Assembly (NCBI GenBank): GCA_004194705.1
Contig: SADC01000875.1
Location: 62,001 to 126,000, forward strand
Source of the DNA: Ditylenchus dipsaci
Taxonomy: Eukaryota > Nematoda > Chromadorea > Rhabditida > Anguinidae
Length of the DNA stretch: 64,000 bases
Reading direction: 5' to 3'
Below the pieces are notes generated by a model. That model searched no databases, was not told the DNA's origin, and saw only the letters and a list, made by a program, of their open reading frames with translations. A program made the translations under genes and the position numbers. Of this stretch, positions 62,752-64,000 are shown one piece after another (position 1 is the first letter of the stretch; the number at the start of each line of letters is the position of its first letter).

Positions 62752-64000
62752 TACCTATTTCTTCTTTCTGCCGCACATGTGCGTTTATTTTTCATCACTC
62801 TTTGTTTACTTAGAGACTGTGCGGCCTCATTAAACTGTGCGGTTATTTTTCGATCCTTCGTCGCCGAAGGCACCGAAATTTTCAGCAGACACTTTCAAAA
62901 AAATCAGCAATTCTCCATTAAATACATTTGCAAAACACAAGAAACACATATACACACAAAACACAATCAAGCAAACATTTAACAAAGGTTTGTTTTTGAA
63001 CTCAAAAGAGTCAATACTTAAGTATCGTTTTTTTTCGTCCTGATCTTGATCGATTTCTTCAGCTGCCTTCGTTTCCACTTCCAGCGTCTTAAGCATTAAC
63101 CTCTCTCTGGCAACTGACCGTGTTCCTTAAAGCAGTGAATGAGATTGTCTTCGCTCCCATCATGACAAACAGTAGCTCCGCAATCTCAGATAAATAATAA
63201 AGAGCAAATAAGTCTTTTAAAATTACCCTTGAATGACTTGCGATCATCTCCTTCGTTAGCGATTCTCAATCAATTAAAGTCCTCTATAAGTAAACCTTCA
63301 TGGAAGCTGGTCCACGATTCTTTTTGATAACGGTGTTTCATGGTGCGGTGCTGCGAATCCATTGTGCTGATTGGTTGTCTAGATCTTCAAATGTAAGCGG
63401 TCTTCTGCACCAGCAAGACTTTTCCTGCACTTTCCCATTGGAGACAGCTCACTGTAACCATTTCAATAAAAACTTAAATATGTGTAATAATTACCTTTGA
63501 AACTTGAGCTGATCCTTTGCTTTGCGCCAATCGATTACCTTTTTTCTGGCGATTCTAAAATCTCTTCGATGCATTATTATTGGAAATTTTCTGCGTGCTT
63601 GATCACCTTCAGCTTGAATTCATTAGTATACGACTTCTGCTTCCTCGGTTGATTTCGATTTCATCTTTGATGCCGGAGAGTCAATAACATCTGCTTCAGC
63701 CATTTTAGTACTGTGAAAAAAGTTATTTAGCTATAAAGATTTTGTGACAAATGAATGCAGTACAACTAAAAATGATAATGAGCATTCAAAACAAGTGGAA
63801 ATAGCGTGAATTTAAAACTAAAAAACAATACATATTTTTCAGATTTTTTACTAATAACAACATGCACTGGATAAAAAAAGAGTTTTAGGGTGTGCGGTTA
63901 TGAGAGACTGTGCGCTTAATTTCGATCACCCTCTGGGGTGTGCGGTTATTAGAGACTGTGCGGTAATTGGAGACTATGCGGCAATTAGAAGAAATACGGT
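62752..64000 (-). mobile_element. ACCGTATTTC-ended transposon carrying a decayed pogo/CENP-B-like gene
   Basis: The right end at the window edge reads TGCGGCAATTAGAAGAAATACGGT. The left end, at 62753, is ACCTATTTCTTCTTTCTGCCGCA preceded by TA, so the pair forms TIRs of the ACCGTA family. Between them a minus-strand gene starts at 63703 (exon 63495-63703) with a psq/CENP-B-like helix-turn-helix: SYTNEFKLKVIKHAEN.., then VIDWRKAKDQL. Exon 63296-63451 contains RRPLTFEDLDNQSAQWI (the second, HTH_CENPB-like half). Downstream at about 63115-63180 is DGSEDNLIHCFKEHG, as at the C-terminus of such proteins. The DDE catalytic domain is missing and several frames are broken. This is an internally deleted, non-autonomous copy. 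Family assignment is from memory of motifs. Confidence 0.65.
62830..63703 (-). pseudogene. Internally deleted pogo-like transposase remnant
   Basis: The DNA-binding exons (63495-63703; 63296-63451) are joined by AT-rich intron-like DNA to a C-terminal part (about 62990-63190: DGSEDNLIHCFK, then MLKTLEVETKAAEEIDQDQD). Two in-frame stops follow VVY in exon 1 unless one base is shifted. The middle, where the DDE domain would be about 200 residues, is absent. The nearest relatives by motif are pogo/Tigger or Jerky-type proteins. A domesticated gene is less likely because of the breaks. Confidence 0.55.

Overview
The window reads as one piece of a repeat-rich invertebrate nuclear genome, most probably a nematode. 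Coding exons are small and mostly separated by 40-55 nt introns. One gene carries tandem copies of the secreted MIG-18-like (fibronectin type I-like) module, which I know from nematodes. Two genes place the start codon directly after a 3' splice acceptor, as expected with spliced-leader trans-splicing. No bacterial, organellar or rRNA features are visible. The species cannot be named from the sequence.

Host genes, left to right. (1) A Fringe-type beta-1,3-N-acetylglucosaminyltransferase on the minus strand (7186-9901, six exons; 5' end not found). (2) A secreted multi-module MIG-18-like protein on the minus strand (15017-18131, twelve exons). (3) A second GT31 enzyme, beta-1,3-galactosyltransferase type, on the plus strand (20567-22967). 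(4) A Transformer-2 (tra2) splicing factor on the plus strand (32567-35050). (5) Dihydropyrimidine dehydrogenase (DPYD) on the minus strand (35323-55712), reconstructed here as 38 exons and tail-to-tail with tra2. (6) A short secreted-peptide gene (59174-59338, minus) and an unassigned exon next to it (58408-58586, minus). Weaker coding candidates lie at 4167-4310, 12806-12955 and 23650-24414. Fringe and the galactosyltransferase act on glycans in the secretory pathway, DPYD does pyrimidine catabolism and tra2 is a nuclear splicing regulator. They do not look like an operon or pathway cluster.

The rest is mostly transposon-derived: (a) about a dozen elements ending in ACCGTATTT..CTAATA, one of which (62752-64000) carries a spliced, decayed pogo/CENP-B-like transposase gene and may be the source family; (b) TTAA-flanked foldback elements beginning AGGGGCATGCCC (piggyBac-like target site); (c) elements ending in CAGTC(A/G)AACCTCGAT (TA target, Tc1/mariner-pogo style); (d) Tc1-like elements ending in CAGGGTG; (e) a TTA-flanked (Harbinger-like) pair, one only 56 bp long; (f) several foldback families, including a 1.3 kb near-perfect palindrome; (g) G/C-tract-bearing elements at 36-39.5 kb; and (h) a 2.2 kb long-TIR element at 26.7-28.9 kb.

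The two most notable observations are an isolated, highly conserved first exon of TBL1 (the LisH start) lodged between repeats inside a DPYD intron, and a run of single-base frameshifts confined to exons between about 16 and 43 kb, while exons at 7-10 kb and 46-56 kb are frame-perfect. The latter looks like a patch of poor consensus sequence rather than several pseudogenes.
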